From contig CAYSOW010000046.1 of NCBI GenBank assembly GCA_964432715.1, forward strand, positions 1 through 15,967: a stretch of 15,967 bases of DNA. Reading direction: 5' to 3'. Both the position numbers and the translations under genes were made by a program. The notes below the pieces were generated by a model that did not search any database, was not told the origin of the DNA, and was given only the letters and a program-made list of their open reading frames with translations. Source of the stretch: Phocaeicola_A sp964432715 (GTDB lineage: Bacteria > Bacteroidota > Bacteroidia > Bacteroidales > Bacteroidaceae). Position 1 is the stretch's first letter. Every line of letters starts with the position of its first letter. Of this stretch, positions 1 to 8,333 are shown in pieces.

Positions 1-13
1 TTATCAGGATGTT

Positions 14-2419
14 TTAGAAATGCAATCGGACATCGATACCGAACTGGCGCGGCTTGTTCTTCTGAACGAAGCTGTTGCCCATACTCTCAAAGTAGAAAGT
101 GTGGTAGTTGCGGTTGAATAGGTTGCGTCCCCACAGGTCAATCTGTACCTGCTTGAACTGCGCAGAGAAACGACCGTTATAGAGTCCGTAGAACCCTTGG
201 CGAGCCGTGTTAGCTTCGCTCCAGTAGGTCTCCCCGGTGCCCAGATAATCCAAGTGGAGCAGCAACTGACGAATCGCTCCTTTGGCGAAGGGGAGGGTAT
301 AGGTCGCTCCCACGTTCATCGTCTGTCGCGGCACGAAAGGTACGTAATTTCCGGCATAATCCGCCTCTCCATCGTTATACTCCTTGAAGACGGCACGGGT
401 GTAGCCGTAAGAAGCATTGGCCTGCAAGCGTGAAGTGAGTGCGGCGGTCAGTGTAGCTTCGGCACCATAGCTCTTGCTGCGTCCGGCATTCACCAAAATG
501 CGGCCCAGTCCGCTACTTACAAAACGACTGATTTGCTGGTCGCGCGTGTCCATACAGAAGAGTGCTACATCTGCCTGCAAACGGTGGCGCCACAGACTCA
601 GGTGGGCACCTGCTTCATAGTTCCAGCTATACTCCGGACGATAGGTGGTGCTCTCTTTCACCGAGACCCCCTCTTCTGATACCGGAATGTAGTCGAGATA
701 CCCCTTCACCATCGTCACTACCTGTGCCGGCATACCCATGTTGGCATAGCGGTCGAGTGTGGCGTTGCATCCCTCCTTCACCTGATTCATCATCTCGTTC
801 GAGAGGTCGGTGCGACTCAAGTCGGAGAACATTTGCAGGTTGTATCCACCCGAGCGGAAGCCACGAGCCACCGAGAGATAGAGGCGGTTCTCCTTATCCA
901 AGGCATACTGAAGCGAAGCCTTCGGCAGGAGTTCGGTATAGTCGTTCTTCAGTTTTCCCTGCAAAACAGAAGAGGCTGTTTGATCTTTCAGGTTGATGGG
1001 CATACGGGTGCTGGAGAAGGTGAAATCATAATCCAGCGAAGTGCCCGAGTAATACTCCATCGACATCCGTTCATGGTCCAGACGCAGACCCAAGGTGAGC
1101 GAGAGTCCATCCACCAACAAATCGTTGAAGGTCGACTGATGGAAGAGTGCCAGTCCCGTGTTCGGTGTGCGGAAATGAGTGGCGATGGGCAACGTCTCAC
1201 TATTCAGTTGCACGTTCATGCTCATATTCATGGCATTCAACTGAGTGTTCGGCAAATTACTATTAATCAAGTTGCTCAACATCGTCATACCATCCGTGTC
1301 AAAGTCCACCGGGCTCTGCGTATGCATGCGTTGGAACGAAAGGAAGGCACCGGTGACCCACTGCCAGCGTTCTCCTTGACGGTTCTTCACACTCAGTTCC
1401 TCCGTATAGCTGTTTTGCTGCTGCATCTGTCGCAAGGTGTAGACCGATTTCGCCGAGAAATCCTGATCCATCACCATCCGGTCGTCCAGATGCTGATAAC
1501 CCGTGATAGCGTTCCAAATCAAACGTTCCGATTGATACTCCACCTGCACGCCTGCATGCAGCATCGCACGGCGGTAGCCCCCTTCGGTATCCGTTTCCAA
1601 TGCCCCGACCGTACCGGTTACGGGGTCATAAGGATGGTAGGCATAGCCCCCTTCATCATTATATTCATAGCCCAAAGTGGCGTCAATCTTCAGATTCTCC
1701 TTCGGCAGCCAGATGGCACGCATTCGTCCGCCCGCCGCCGATTGACCGTCGGCCTTCTTGTTCAGATACTCATTCTTAAAGAATCCCTCCGTATGGCGAT
1801 AGAAACCGCCGGCCGAGAAGGCAAAGCGACTGCTGATACGGTGGTAGTGGGTGAGTGAAGTCTGCACCGACCCGTCCGCATTGGCCGCACTCAGACGCAA
1901 GTCGGTGCCTTGGTAACGGAACGGATTCTTGGTGTACACCTTCATCAGTCCCGCCATGGTGTTACGACCGTAGAGTGTACCCTGCGGGCCGCGCAACACA
2001 TCCATACGTTCGATATCATAGAAATTAATATCAAAAGCCGATTTGTCGAGGTAGGGCACATTATCCACATAGAGTCCCACGGCCGGCGTATTGATGCGCG
2101 AGCCGATGCCTCGGATATAGATGGCGGAAGTCAGTTTCGATCCATAATCCGGCATGTAAAAGTTGGGCACCAGCGAAGTGAGGTCCTTGAGCGACCGGAT
2201 TTGATGGTTGCGCATCTCCGGGGCAGCAAGCAATGTGACCGACATGGCCTGCTTGCGTCCACCGATGTGTTCCTTCGGAGAAGCAACCACTACAATCTCG
2301 TCGATATCCACCACCCGGGTGGTATCAATGGGCTCACTGGGATGAGCTTCTGTCCATGTGTGAGCTCCTGCGAAAAAAGGAAATGCGAGGAGACCCAGCA
2401 ATAGAAATCGTTTGTTCAT
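14..2419 (-). CDS. TonB-dependent outer-membrane receptor (non-SusC type)
   Basis: The 801-residue product is a TonB-dependent receptor that would carry a scarce ligand such as a siderophore, haem or cofactor across the outer membrane. A signal peptide (about residues 1-19, KR followed by a Leu/Phe-rich core, AGA before the cut) precedes a TonB-box-like stretch IDEIVVVAS (39-47). The plug domain runs from about 57 to 165 and contains the typical DVLRGPQGTLYGRNT motif near 139-153. The rest reads as a 22-strand barrel with alternating aromatic residues and ends in Phe, the usual outer-membrane insertion signal. It lacks the STN and carboxypeptidase-regulatory domains of the SusC-like protein at the other end of the window and has no SusD partner beside it. 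Its start codon lies 4 bases after the stop of the oxidoreductase gene, so the two are probably co-transcribed and perhaps translationally coupled. The substrate cannot be read from the sequence. Confidence 0.93.
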   Translation of the reverse strand: MNKRFLLLGLLAFPFFAGAHTWTEAHPSEPIDTTRVVDIDEIVVVASPKEHIGGRKQAMSVTLLAAPEMRNHQIRSLKDLTSLVPNFYMPDYGSKLTSAIYIRGIGSRINTPAVGLYVDNVPYLDKSAFDINFYDIERMDVLRGPQGTLYGRNTMAGLMKVYTKNPFRYQGTDLRLSAANADGSVQTSLTHYHRISSRFAFSAGGFYRHTEGFFKNEYLNKKADGQSAAGGRMRAIWLPKENLKIDATLGYEYNDEGGYAYHPYDPVTGTVGALETDTEGGYRRAMLHAGVQVEYQSERLIWNAITGYQHLDDRMVMDQDFSAKSVYTLRQMQQQNSYTEELSVKNRQGERWQWVTGAFLSFQRMHTQSPVDFDTDGMTMLSNLINSNLPNTQLNAMNMSMNVQLNSETLPIATHFRTPNTGLALFHQSTFNDLLVDGLSLTLGLRLDHERMSMEYYSGTSLDYDFTFSSTRMPINLKDQTASSVLQGKLKNDYTELLPKASLQYALDKENRLYLSVARGFRSGGYNLQMFSDLSRTDLSNEMMNQVKEGCNATLDRYANMGMPAQVVTMVKGYLDYIPVSEEGVSVKESTTYRPEYSWNYEAGAHLSLWRHRLQADVALFCMDTRDQQISRFVSSGLGRILVNAGRSKSYGAEATLTAALTSRLQANASYGYTRAVFKEYNDGEADYAGNYVPFVPRQTMNVGATYTLPFAKGAIRQLLLHLDYLGTGETYWSEANTARQGFYGLYNGRFSAQFKQVQIDLWGRNLFNRNYHTFYFESMGNSFVQKNKPRQFGIDVRLHF

Positions 2420-2423
2420 TCGT

Positions 2424-4094
2424 TTATCGTTGTGTGGTTTGTTCTACATAGAGGGCTGCTGCCTCGGCACAGCGTTCACCGTCGACTCCGGCAGAGACGA
2501 TACCTCCGGCATATCCCGCACCCTCACCGCAAGGAAAGAGACCGTTCACCGTGACGTGTTGCAGCGTCTCGTTGTTACGCAGAATGCGTACCGGCGACGA
2601 GGTGCGTGTCTCTACGCCAATCATCACCGCATCATTGGTCAGAAAGCCTTTGGACGAGCGTCCGAACTGCTGAAATCCCAGGCTGAGACGGTCGCTGATG
2701 AAGTGCGGCATCCAGAAGTGGAGCGGCGAAGAGACCAAGCCCGGCGCATACGAACTCTCCGGCAAGTCGTAACTCAGCTTCTTGCGGGTGAAGTCGACCA
2801 TACGCTGCGAGGGAGCCGTCTGACGCATGTTCCCTTGTTGCCAGCAGGCAGCCTCCAAAGCATCCTGCAACTCCAGTAAAGCCAACGGATGGAGGGTGTC
2901 GGCAGCCAATTGCCGCTGTACCTCCTCATGCATCTGTTGTTCGGCTTCGGAGCAGATGGATTCGTTCTTATAGTAATTGGAAATAACCTCTTGAAACGAT
3001 GCGTCATGGATATCCTCCGGACGAATCTCTACCACCATACCCGAGTTGCTCCAGCGGGAGCCGCGGTTGGAGGGAGACATGCCGTTGACCACAATCTGGT
3101 GGGGACCGCTGGCAGCCGGAACAACGAAGCCGCCCGGACACATACAGAAACTGTAGACACCGCGACCTTCCGCTTGTGTCACGAAGTTATACTCCGCTGC
3201 CGGCAGGTATTTGCCGCGACCGTTGCGGTTGTGGTATTGAATCTGGTCGATAAGTAACGAAGGATGCTCCAAACGTACGCCCATCGCCAGTCCTTTAGCC
3301 TCAATTTCCACTTGGTTCTGATAGAGCCAGCGGTAGACATCGCGTGCAGAGTGACCGGTGGCCAGGATGACCGGGCCGTGGAAGGTCTGGCCGGTGTTCG
3401 TGAGGATGCCTCTGACTGTCTTCTTCTCGATGATCAATGCATCCATGCGTGTCTCAAAGTGCACCTCTCCGCCGCAGCGAAGGATGGTATTACGCATGTT
3501 CTCGATGACCTGCGGCAGCTTGTCGGTGCCGATGTGCGGATGCGCATCCGCCAATATATTCGTGTTGGCACCATGCTGACAGAAGACATGCAGAATCTTG
3601 TCGGTGTTACCACGTTTCTTGCTTCGGGTATAGAGTTTGCCGTCCGAGTAGGCACCGGCACCGCCTTCACCGAAACTGTAGTTTGATTCACGGTCTACCT
3701 TATGTTCTCTGGAAATCAATGCGATATCCTTCTTGCGGTCGCGCACATTCTTACCGCGCTCCACTACGATGGGGCGCAACCCCAGTTCAATCAGTCGCAA
3801 GGCTGCAAACAGTCCACCGGGACCGGCACCCACCACAATGACCTGCGGCTTTCCCTCTACCGAAGGATATTCCGTCAGAGGAAACGTGTCGGTTTGAGGC
3901 TCCTCATTGACAAAGACACGTACCTTCAAGTTGACGAAGATGGTGCGCTGACGAGCGTCAATGCTCCTCTTCAAAATCTGTACACCCTTCAATGTGCGTA
4001 CGTCCAATCCTTTCTCGCGACTGATATATTGCTTCAGCGCTCTTTCATCAGCTGCCTGTTCGGGCAGAACTCTTAGTTGATATTCAAAAATCAT
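2424..4094 (-). CDS. FAD-dependent oxidoreductase, COG2509-type (uncharacterised dehydrogenase family)
   Basis: This 556-residue protein belongs to the family annotated as uncharacterised FAD- or NAD(FAD)-utilising dehydrogenases. A family-typical N-terminal alpha/beta region (about 1-80) is followed by a Rossmann dinucleotide-binding motif VIVVGAGPGG with G89-x-G91-x-x-G94, and an acidic residue at the end of strand 2 (VVERG) expected to bind the FAD ribose. The ATGHSARDV segment in the middle is the second FAD-contact motif, and GEGAGYAGGI near the C-terminus is the final FAD-binding loop. The N-terminus shows no signal peptide, so it should be cytoplasmic. The physiological substrate of the family is not known to me. 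The gene starts 40 bases after the radA stop and ends 4 bases before the TonB receptor start, on the same strand. That context could mean reductive processing of an imported ligand, but this is inference only. Confidence 0.88.
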   Translation of the reverse strand: MIFEYQLRVLPEQAADERALKQYISREKGLDVRTLKGVQILKRSIDARQRTIFVNLKVRVFVNEEPQTDTFPLTEYPSVEGKPQVIVVGAGPGGLFAALRLIELGLRPIVVERGKNVRDRKKDIALISREHKVDRESNYSFGEGGAGAYSDGKLYTRSKKRGNTDKILHVFCQHGANTNILADAHPHIGTDKLPQVIENMRNTILRCGGEVHFETRMDALIIEKKTVRGILTNTGQTFHGPVILATGHSARDVYRWLYQNQVEIEAKGLAMGVRLEHPSLLIDQIQYHNRNGRGKYLPAAEYNFVTQAEGRGVYSFCMCPGGFVVPAASGPHQIVVNGMSPSNRGSRWSNSGMVVEIRPEDIHDASFQEVISNYYKNESICSEAEQQMHEEVQRQLAADTLHPLALLELQDALEAACWQQGNMRQTAPSQRMVDFTRKKLSYDLPESSYAPGLVSSPLHFWMPHFISDRLSLGFQQFGRSSKGFLTNDAVMIGVETRTSSPVRILRNNETLQHVTVNGLFPCGEGAGYAGGIVSAGVDGERCAEAAALYVEQTTQR

Positions 4095-4134
4095 ATCTCT
4101 TGTCCGGTTTATACGAATTTGTAGTTGTCTGGGT

Positions 4135-5502
4135 TTATCCGAACAGTGCCCGGAAGGCCTCTTCCACCTTCCTTACCGGCGTCAGTTCGATGTGGAACTT
4201 GGACGTATCCAGTCCCTGTAGGTTGTGTCGTGGCAGGAGGAACTGCGTGAATCCCAGCTTTTCAGCCTCAGCAATACGTTGCTCAATGCGGCTCACCGGA
4301 CGAATCTCGCCCGACAAGCCCACTTCGCCTGCCATGCAGATGTTGCGTTCAATCTCCGTATCCATGTTGGAAGAGAGGATGGCGCTGATGACACTCAAGT
4401 CGATGGCCGGGTCGTTCACCCGCAATCCTCCGGCGATATTCAGAAAGACATCCTTCTGCGCCAATTTGAAGCCGACGCGCTTCTCCAGCACCGCCAGCAG
4501 CATGTTCATGCGTCGCAAGTCGAAGCCGGTGGCCGACCGTTGCGGCATGCCGTAGACCGCAGAGCTAACCAGCGCCTGCGTTTCAATCAGGAAGGGACGA
4601 ATGCCCTCAATGGCAGCTGCAATAGCCACTCCGCTCATCCCCTCGTTGTCTTTCGAGAGCAGCAGTTCCGAAGGGTTGCTCACCTGCCGCAGTCCGTCCT
4701 GCCGCATCTCGTAGATACCCAGTTCGGCAGTACTTCCGAAGCGGTTTTTGATGCTGCGCAGAATGCGGTACATATAGTGCTGATCGCCTTCAAACTGCAG
4801 CACCGTATCCACAATGTGCTCCAGAATCTTCGGTCCGGCGATGCTTCCCTCCTTATTAATATGTCCAATCAGAATCACCGGCGTGCCGGTCTCCTTGGCA
4901 AATTTCAGAATAGCGGCAGCACACTCCCGCACCTGCGAGATGCTGCCCGGCGATGCATCCAGACTCTCCAGAGAGATGGTCTGAATGGAGTCAACGATCA
5001 CCAACTCCGGTTGTGCATTCTTAATATGCGCAAAAATCTTATCCAGTGAGGTCTCGCAGACAATCAGACATTGCGACGTTTTATGCGGAATACGGTCGGC
5101 GCGCAGTTTAAGTTGTCGGGCACTCTCCTCACCGGAAACATACAGAATCCGTTTCTCCGGCATGCGGAGTACCGTCTGTAGCACCAGAGTAGATTTGCCG
5201 ATACCCGGCTCGCCGCCCAGCAGAATCAAAGAACCCGGCACCAGGCCACCGCCCAACACCCGGTTGAGCTCCTGGTCGTGCATATCAATGCGCGGCTCGT
5301 CGCCACTCTCAATATCGTCAATGGTTAAAAGACGGATGGAAGGGGACTCTGTGGAGGTGAATGAACGGGCATGAGGAGCCTCTTTAGGTACCACAAACTC
5401 CTTAAAAGTGTTCCATGCTCCACAAGCCGGACACTTGCCGATCCAGCGCGGAGATTCTTGTCCGCAGTCGCTGCAAACGTATACTACTTTGTCTTTTGCC
5501 AT
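4135..5502 (-). CDS. radA: DNA repair protein RadA
   Basis: RadA (Sms) is a RecA-related, DnaB-like helicase/branch-migration ATPase that helps process recombination intermediates in the cytoplasm. With the start at 5502 the protein is 455 residues, the usual family length. An N-terminal four-cysteine zinc finger (C10, C13, C24, C27) is followed by the Walker A motif GEPGIGKS (97-104), a Walker B segment LVIVDS ending at D171-S172, and the RadA-specific KNRFG motif at 252-256. The C-terminal third is the Lon-protease-like domain, which carries no protease function in this family. An upstream in-frame ATG at 5625 would add 41 residues, but they do not resemble RadA and would span the candidate TATCTTTG promoter at 5532-5539, so MAKDK at 5502 is preferred. 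It leads a same-strand group with the oxidoreductase and TonB receptor. Confidence 0.96.
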   Translation of the reverse strand: MAKDKVVYVCSDCGQESPRWIGKCPACGAWNTFKEFVVPKEAPHARSFTSTESPSIRLLTIDDIESGDEPRIDMHDQELNRVLGGGLVPGSLILLGGEPGIGKSTLVLQTVLRMPEKRILYVSGEESARQLKLRADRIPHKTSQCLIVCETSLDKIFAHIKNAQPELVIVDSIQTISLESLDASPGSISQVRECAAAILKFAKETGTPVILIGHINKEGSIAGPKILEHIVDTVLQFEGDQHYMYRILRSIKNRFGSTAELGIYEMRQDGLRQVSNPSELLLSKDNEGMSGVAIAAAIEGIRPFLIETQALVSSAVYGMPQRSATGFDLRRMNMLLAVLEKRVGFKLAQKDVFLNIAGGLRVNDPAIDLSVISAILSSNMDTEIERNICMAGEVGLSGEIRPVSRIEQRIAEAEKLGFTQFLLPRHNLQGLDTSKFHIELTPVRKVEEAFRALFG

Positions 5503-5531
5503 ATGCGAGGTGATTATCTGATTGACATCTG

Positions 5532-5539
5532 CAAAGATA
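5532..5539 (-). promoter_or_regulatory. Candidate Bacteroidetes -7 box for radA
   Basis: On the minus strand this reads TATCTTTG, matching the Bacteroidetes -7 consensus TAnnTTTG. Transcription would begin near 5525, giving a leader of about 23 bases before the radA ATG at 5502. I do not see a clear TTTG -33 element at the expected spacing, so the call rests on the -7 box, its position and the gene start. Confidence 0.5.
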
Positions 5540-5633
5540 GTGAAACAAAACGTCTTTTCCCCCGAAAACTCTTTTTTTTGTTCATTCTTGCAATTTTCTT
5601 TCGAAAAGTAGGTGCGTTCTTCCAATTTATTAT

Positions 5634-5641
5634 TACTTTTG
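5634..5641 (+). promoter_or_regulatory. Candidate Bacteroidetes -7 box for the threonine operon
   Basis: The plus strand reads TACTTTTG, a TAnnTTTG match. Transcription would start near 5648, about 22 bases before the small threonine-rich ORF at 5670 and about 240 bases before thrA. A -33 TTTG is not obvious. The box is divergent from the radA box at 5532-5539, with about 95 bases between them. Confidence 0.5.
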
Positions 5642-5669
5642 CCACATAAAGATTGAAAAACTCAGAAAA

Positions 5670-5756
5670 ATGACAAAGAACGCTCAATACATCATCAGAA
5701 CTTCCGGTTACGGGAACAATTTCCGAACATCACGAGGTACAACCCTTAGGGGTTAG
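5670..5756 (+). CDS. Candidate threonine-operon leader peptide (28 aa)
   Basis: A 28-codon ORF lies between the candidate thr promoter and thrA. It begins MTKNAQYIIRTSG, ends RTSRGTTLRG and stops at TAG 5754-5756. Five of its 28 codons are threonine (codons 2, 11, 20, 24 and 25), with adjacent ACA-ACC at 5739-5744, and it has an Ile-Ile pair at codons 8-9. Threonine plus isoleucine is the codon pair used by the enterobacterial thrL leader, which controls an equivalent operon. The ATG is preceded by an A-rich run (positions 5655-5669), as is common at Bacteroidetes starts. A small hairpin, AACCC (5741-5745) with GGGTT (5750-5754), overlaps the second codon of the Thr pair and the stop codon, so ribosome position could affect folding. 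I infer a regulatory leader. Threonine enrichment is moderate, not extreme, and a chance ORF is possible. Confidence 0.5.
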   Translation: MTKNAQYIIRTSGYGNNFRTSRGTTLRG

Positions 5757-5885
5757 GGCGTTATATATAGTGTTTCTACGTGATACACGCTTACGGATGT
5801 AGGCAAAACAATCAATAAATTTATTTCTACTTATTGGATGAGCCCGTGGGGTGCATCTGATATTTATACCTAAAAATAGACTAAC
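5757..5885 (+). promoter_or_regulatory. Structured leader region upstream of thrA
   Basis: These 129 bases between the leader ORF and thrA contain no convincing gene. They hold a short CGTG/CACG hairpin (5779-5789), a perfect 12-bp palindrome AATAAATTTATT (5814-5825), a CAATAA/TTATTG pairing (5813-5818 with 5831-5836), and a stronger stem-loop at 5834-5860. In the last, GATG pairs with CATC and CCC with GGG around a GTG loop. The stretch after that stem is AU-rich but lacks a clean run of U, so it is not a textbook terminator. The CAATAA/TTATTG pairing and the base of the 5834-5860 stem share bases 5834-5836 and would compete. A role in attenuation or in occluding the thrA start is inference. 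Confidence 0.4.
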
Positions 5886-8315
5886 ATGAAAGTGATGAAA
5901 TTCGGCGGAACATCCGTAGGTTCCGTGAACAGTATTTTAAATGTTAAGCATATAGTAGAGGCTCAAGAGGAAACGGTGATTGTAGTGGTTTCTGCCTTGG
6001 GCGGTATCACAGATAAATTGATTAAGACTTCCAAGATGGCTGCAGCAGGCGACCCCGCCTATGAGGAGGAGTTTCGCGGCATTGTCAATCGTCACCTCGA
6101 TATGGTGCAGGCGGTTATCCCGGAAGGAAAGGCAAAGGGTGAGCTCCTGGAAAAGGTGAAAGAGTTGCTCGATGAACTGAAAGACATCTATCAAGGCCTT
6201 TATCTGATCAAAGACTTATCTCCCAAAACACAAGACACCATCGTGAGCTATGGTGAGCGCATCTCTTCTCAGATTGTCGCTACACTCATTGACGGAGCCA
6301 AATGGTTCGACTCTCGCTTCTTTATCAAAACCGAGAAAAAACATGCCAAACATATTCTGGATTCCGACCTGACCAATCGTTTGGTGGCGGAGACATTTAA
6401 GGAACTTCCGAAGGTTTCCTTGGTGCCGGGCTTTATCTCTACCGATAAGCAGAGTGGGGAAGTGACCAACCTGGGTCGTGGCGGTTCTGACTATACAGCG
6501 GCTATTCTGGCGGCTGCGTTGGATGCCGAGAGTCTGGAAATCTGGACTGATGTGGATGGATTTATGACGGCTGACCCGCGTGTAATCAGTACGGCCTACA
6601 CCATCAACGAACTGAGCTATGTGGAGGCTATGGAACTCTGCAACTTCGGCGCGAAGGTGGTTTACCCGCCGACGATTTATCCGGTTTGCCACAAGAATAT
6701 ACCTATATTAATAAAGAATACCTTCAAACCGGAGAATCCGGGTACGATTATCAAACAGAAAACCGATCCGGGTACGAAGGCCATCAAGGGTATCTCTTCC
6801 ATCAATAATACCTGCTTGCTGAATATTACCGGTCTGGGTATGGTGGGCGTGATTGGTGTCAACTGCCGTATCTTTAAGACTTTGGCGGAGAATGGTATCA
6901 GTGTCTTCTTGGTTTCTCAAGCTTCGTCGGAGAACTCTACGACGATTGGCGTGCGCGAAGAGGATGCAGAGCCGGCTCGTGAAGCACTCGACCGTGAATT
7001 TAGTAAGGAAATTGAAATGGGTGAGATGTCGCCTGCCAGCATCGAACGCGGTGTGGCTACCGTGGCCATTGTGGGTGAGGGCATGCGTAAGACCACCGGT
7101 ATCGCTGGGAAACTCTTCGGTACGTTGGGACGCAACGGCATCAACGTGATTGTTTGCGCGCAGGGCTCTTCAGAAACCAATATTTCCTTCGTGGTGGAGG
7201 AACGTTCGTTGCGTAAAACTCTGAATGTGATTCATGACAGTTTTTTCCTCTCGGAGTATCAGGTGCTCAACCTCTTTATCTGTGGTGTCGGTACGGTGGG
7301 TCGCAGTTTGATTGAGCAGATTCATTCGCAACGCGAGAAACTGATGCAGGAGCGTGGCTTAAAGTTGAATGTGGTGGGCATTGCCAACGGTCACCATGCG
7401 ATGTTCAATCGTGAGGGACTGAATCTGGATACTTATCAGCAGGATTTGGCGCAGAGTGATCCGAGTAATGTGGAGCGTCTCCGTAGTGAGGTGATTGGCA
7501 TGAATATCTTCAACTCGGTCTTTGTGGATTGTACGGCCAGCAGTGATGTGGCTGCACTCTATAAGGATTTCTTGCAGCACAATATCTCGGTGGTGGCTGC
7601 CAACAAGGTGGCTGCCTCTTCGAAATATGAGAATTATAAGGAATTGAAGCAGATTGCCCGTCGTCGTCAGGTGAAGTTCCTCTTTGAAACGAACGTGGGC
7701 GCGGGACTGCCGATTATCAATACCATCAACGATTTGATCAATAGTGGCGACAAGATTCTGAAGATTGAGGCGGTGTTGAGCGGTACCTTGAACTACATCT
7801 TTAATAAGATTAGTGAGACGGTGCCTTTCAGTGAAACCATCCGCTTGGCGAAGGAGGAGGGCTACTCCGAACCGGATCCGCGCATCGACTTGAGTGGTAA
7901 GGATGTGATTCGCAAGTTGGTCATTTTGGCTCGCGAAGCCGGCTACGTGTTGGAACAAGAGGACGTAGAGGCCAACCTATTTATTCCGAAGGAGTTCTTC
8001 GAGGGTACCTTAGAGGAATTCTGGAAAAAACTGCCGCAATTGGATGCTGAGTTTGAGAAACGTCGCAAGGTGTTGGCAGCCGCCAATAAACGTTGGCGCT
8101 TTGTGGCTCGTCTGGATGAGGGCAAGGCTTCTGTTTCGTTGTGCGAGGTAGATGGCAAACACCCGTTCTACGACCTGGAGGGAAGCAACAATATCATCTT
8201 GCTGACCACCGAACGTTATAAAGAGTACCCCATGATGATTCAGGGCTATGGCGCCGGTTCCAGCGTAACAGCTGCCGGTGTGTTCGCGGATATCATGAGT
8301 GTGGCAAACATCTAA
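5886..8315 (+). CDS. thrA: Bifunctional aspartokinase / homoserine dehydrogenase
   Basis: This 809-residue fusion carries out the first and third steps of threonine synthesis: phosphorylation of aspartate, and NAD(P)H reduction of aspartate semialdehyde to homoserine. The N-terminal amino-acid kinase domain begins with KFGGTSVGS (from residue 5). Two ACT-type regulatory modules fill roughly 310-460, where feedback by threonine is expected. The homoserine dehydrogenase half starts with the nucleotide-binding motif GVGTVG near 467, continues with NVGAGLPI near 603, and has the signature GYSEPDPRIDLSGKDV at about 658-673. Length and domain order match E. coli-type ThrA (about 820 residues) with no truncation. 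It is first in an operon with the ApgM-like gene (18 bases on) and threonine synthase. A threonine-rich leader ORF and several dyads precede it, suggesting attenuation-type control. Confidence 0.97.
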   Translation: MKVMKFGGTSVGSVNSILNVKHIVEAQEETVIVVVSALGGITDKLIKTSKMAAAGDPAYEEEFRGIVNRHLDMVQAVIPEGKAKGELLEKVKELLDELKDIYQGLYLIKDLSPKTQDTIVSYGERISSQIVATLIDGAKWFDSRFFIKTEKKHAKHILDSDLTNRLVAETFKELPKVSLVPGFISTDKQSGEVTNLGRGGSDYTAAILAAALDAESLEIWTDVDGFMTADPRVISTAYTINELSYVEAMELCNFGAKVVYPPTIYPVCHKNIPILIKNTFKPENPGTIIKQKTDPGTKAIKGISSINNTCLLNITGLGMVGVIGVNCRIFKTLAENGISVFLVSQASSENSTTIGVREEDAEPAREALDREFSKEIEMGEMSPASIERGVATVAIVGEGMRKTTGIAGKLFGTLGRNGINVIVCAQGSSETNISFVVEERSLRKTLNVIHDSFFLSEYQVLNLFICGVGTVGRSLIEQIHSQREKLMQERGLKLNVVGIANGHHAMFNREGLNLDTYQQDLAQSDPSNVERLRSEVIGMNIFNSVFVDCTASSDVAALYKDFLQHNISVVAANKVAASSKYENYKELKQIARRRQVKFLFETNVGAGLPIINTINDLINSGDKILKIEAVLSGTLNYIFNKISETVPFSETIRLAKEEGYSEPDPRIDLSGKDVIRKLVILAREAGYVLEQEDVEANLFIPKEFFEGTLEEFWKKLPQLDAEFEKRRKVLAAANKRWRFVARLDEGKASVSLCEVDGKHPFYDLEGSNNIILLTTERYKEYPMMIQGYGAGSSVTAAGVFADIMSVANI

Positions 8316-8333
8316 TGAATTTATTACGGGAAA

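Noticed and set aside
833..1858. A 341-codon open frame on the plus strand
   Set aside because: It lies wholly antisense to the TonB receptor gene and its translation resembles no family; it is a by-product of the codon use on the other strand.
4225..5049. A 274-codon open frame on the plus strand
   Set aside because: It is fully antisense to the well-supported radA gene and gives a low-complexity, His/Arg/Gln-rich translation.
5741..5760. The AACCC/GGGTT hairpin as an intrinsic terminator
   Set aside because: The stem is only 5 bp and is followed by GGCG and AT alternation, not a T-run.
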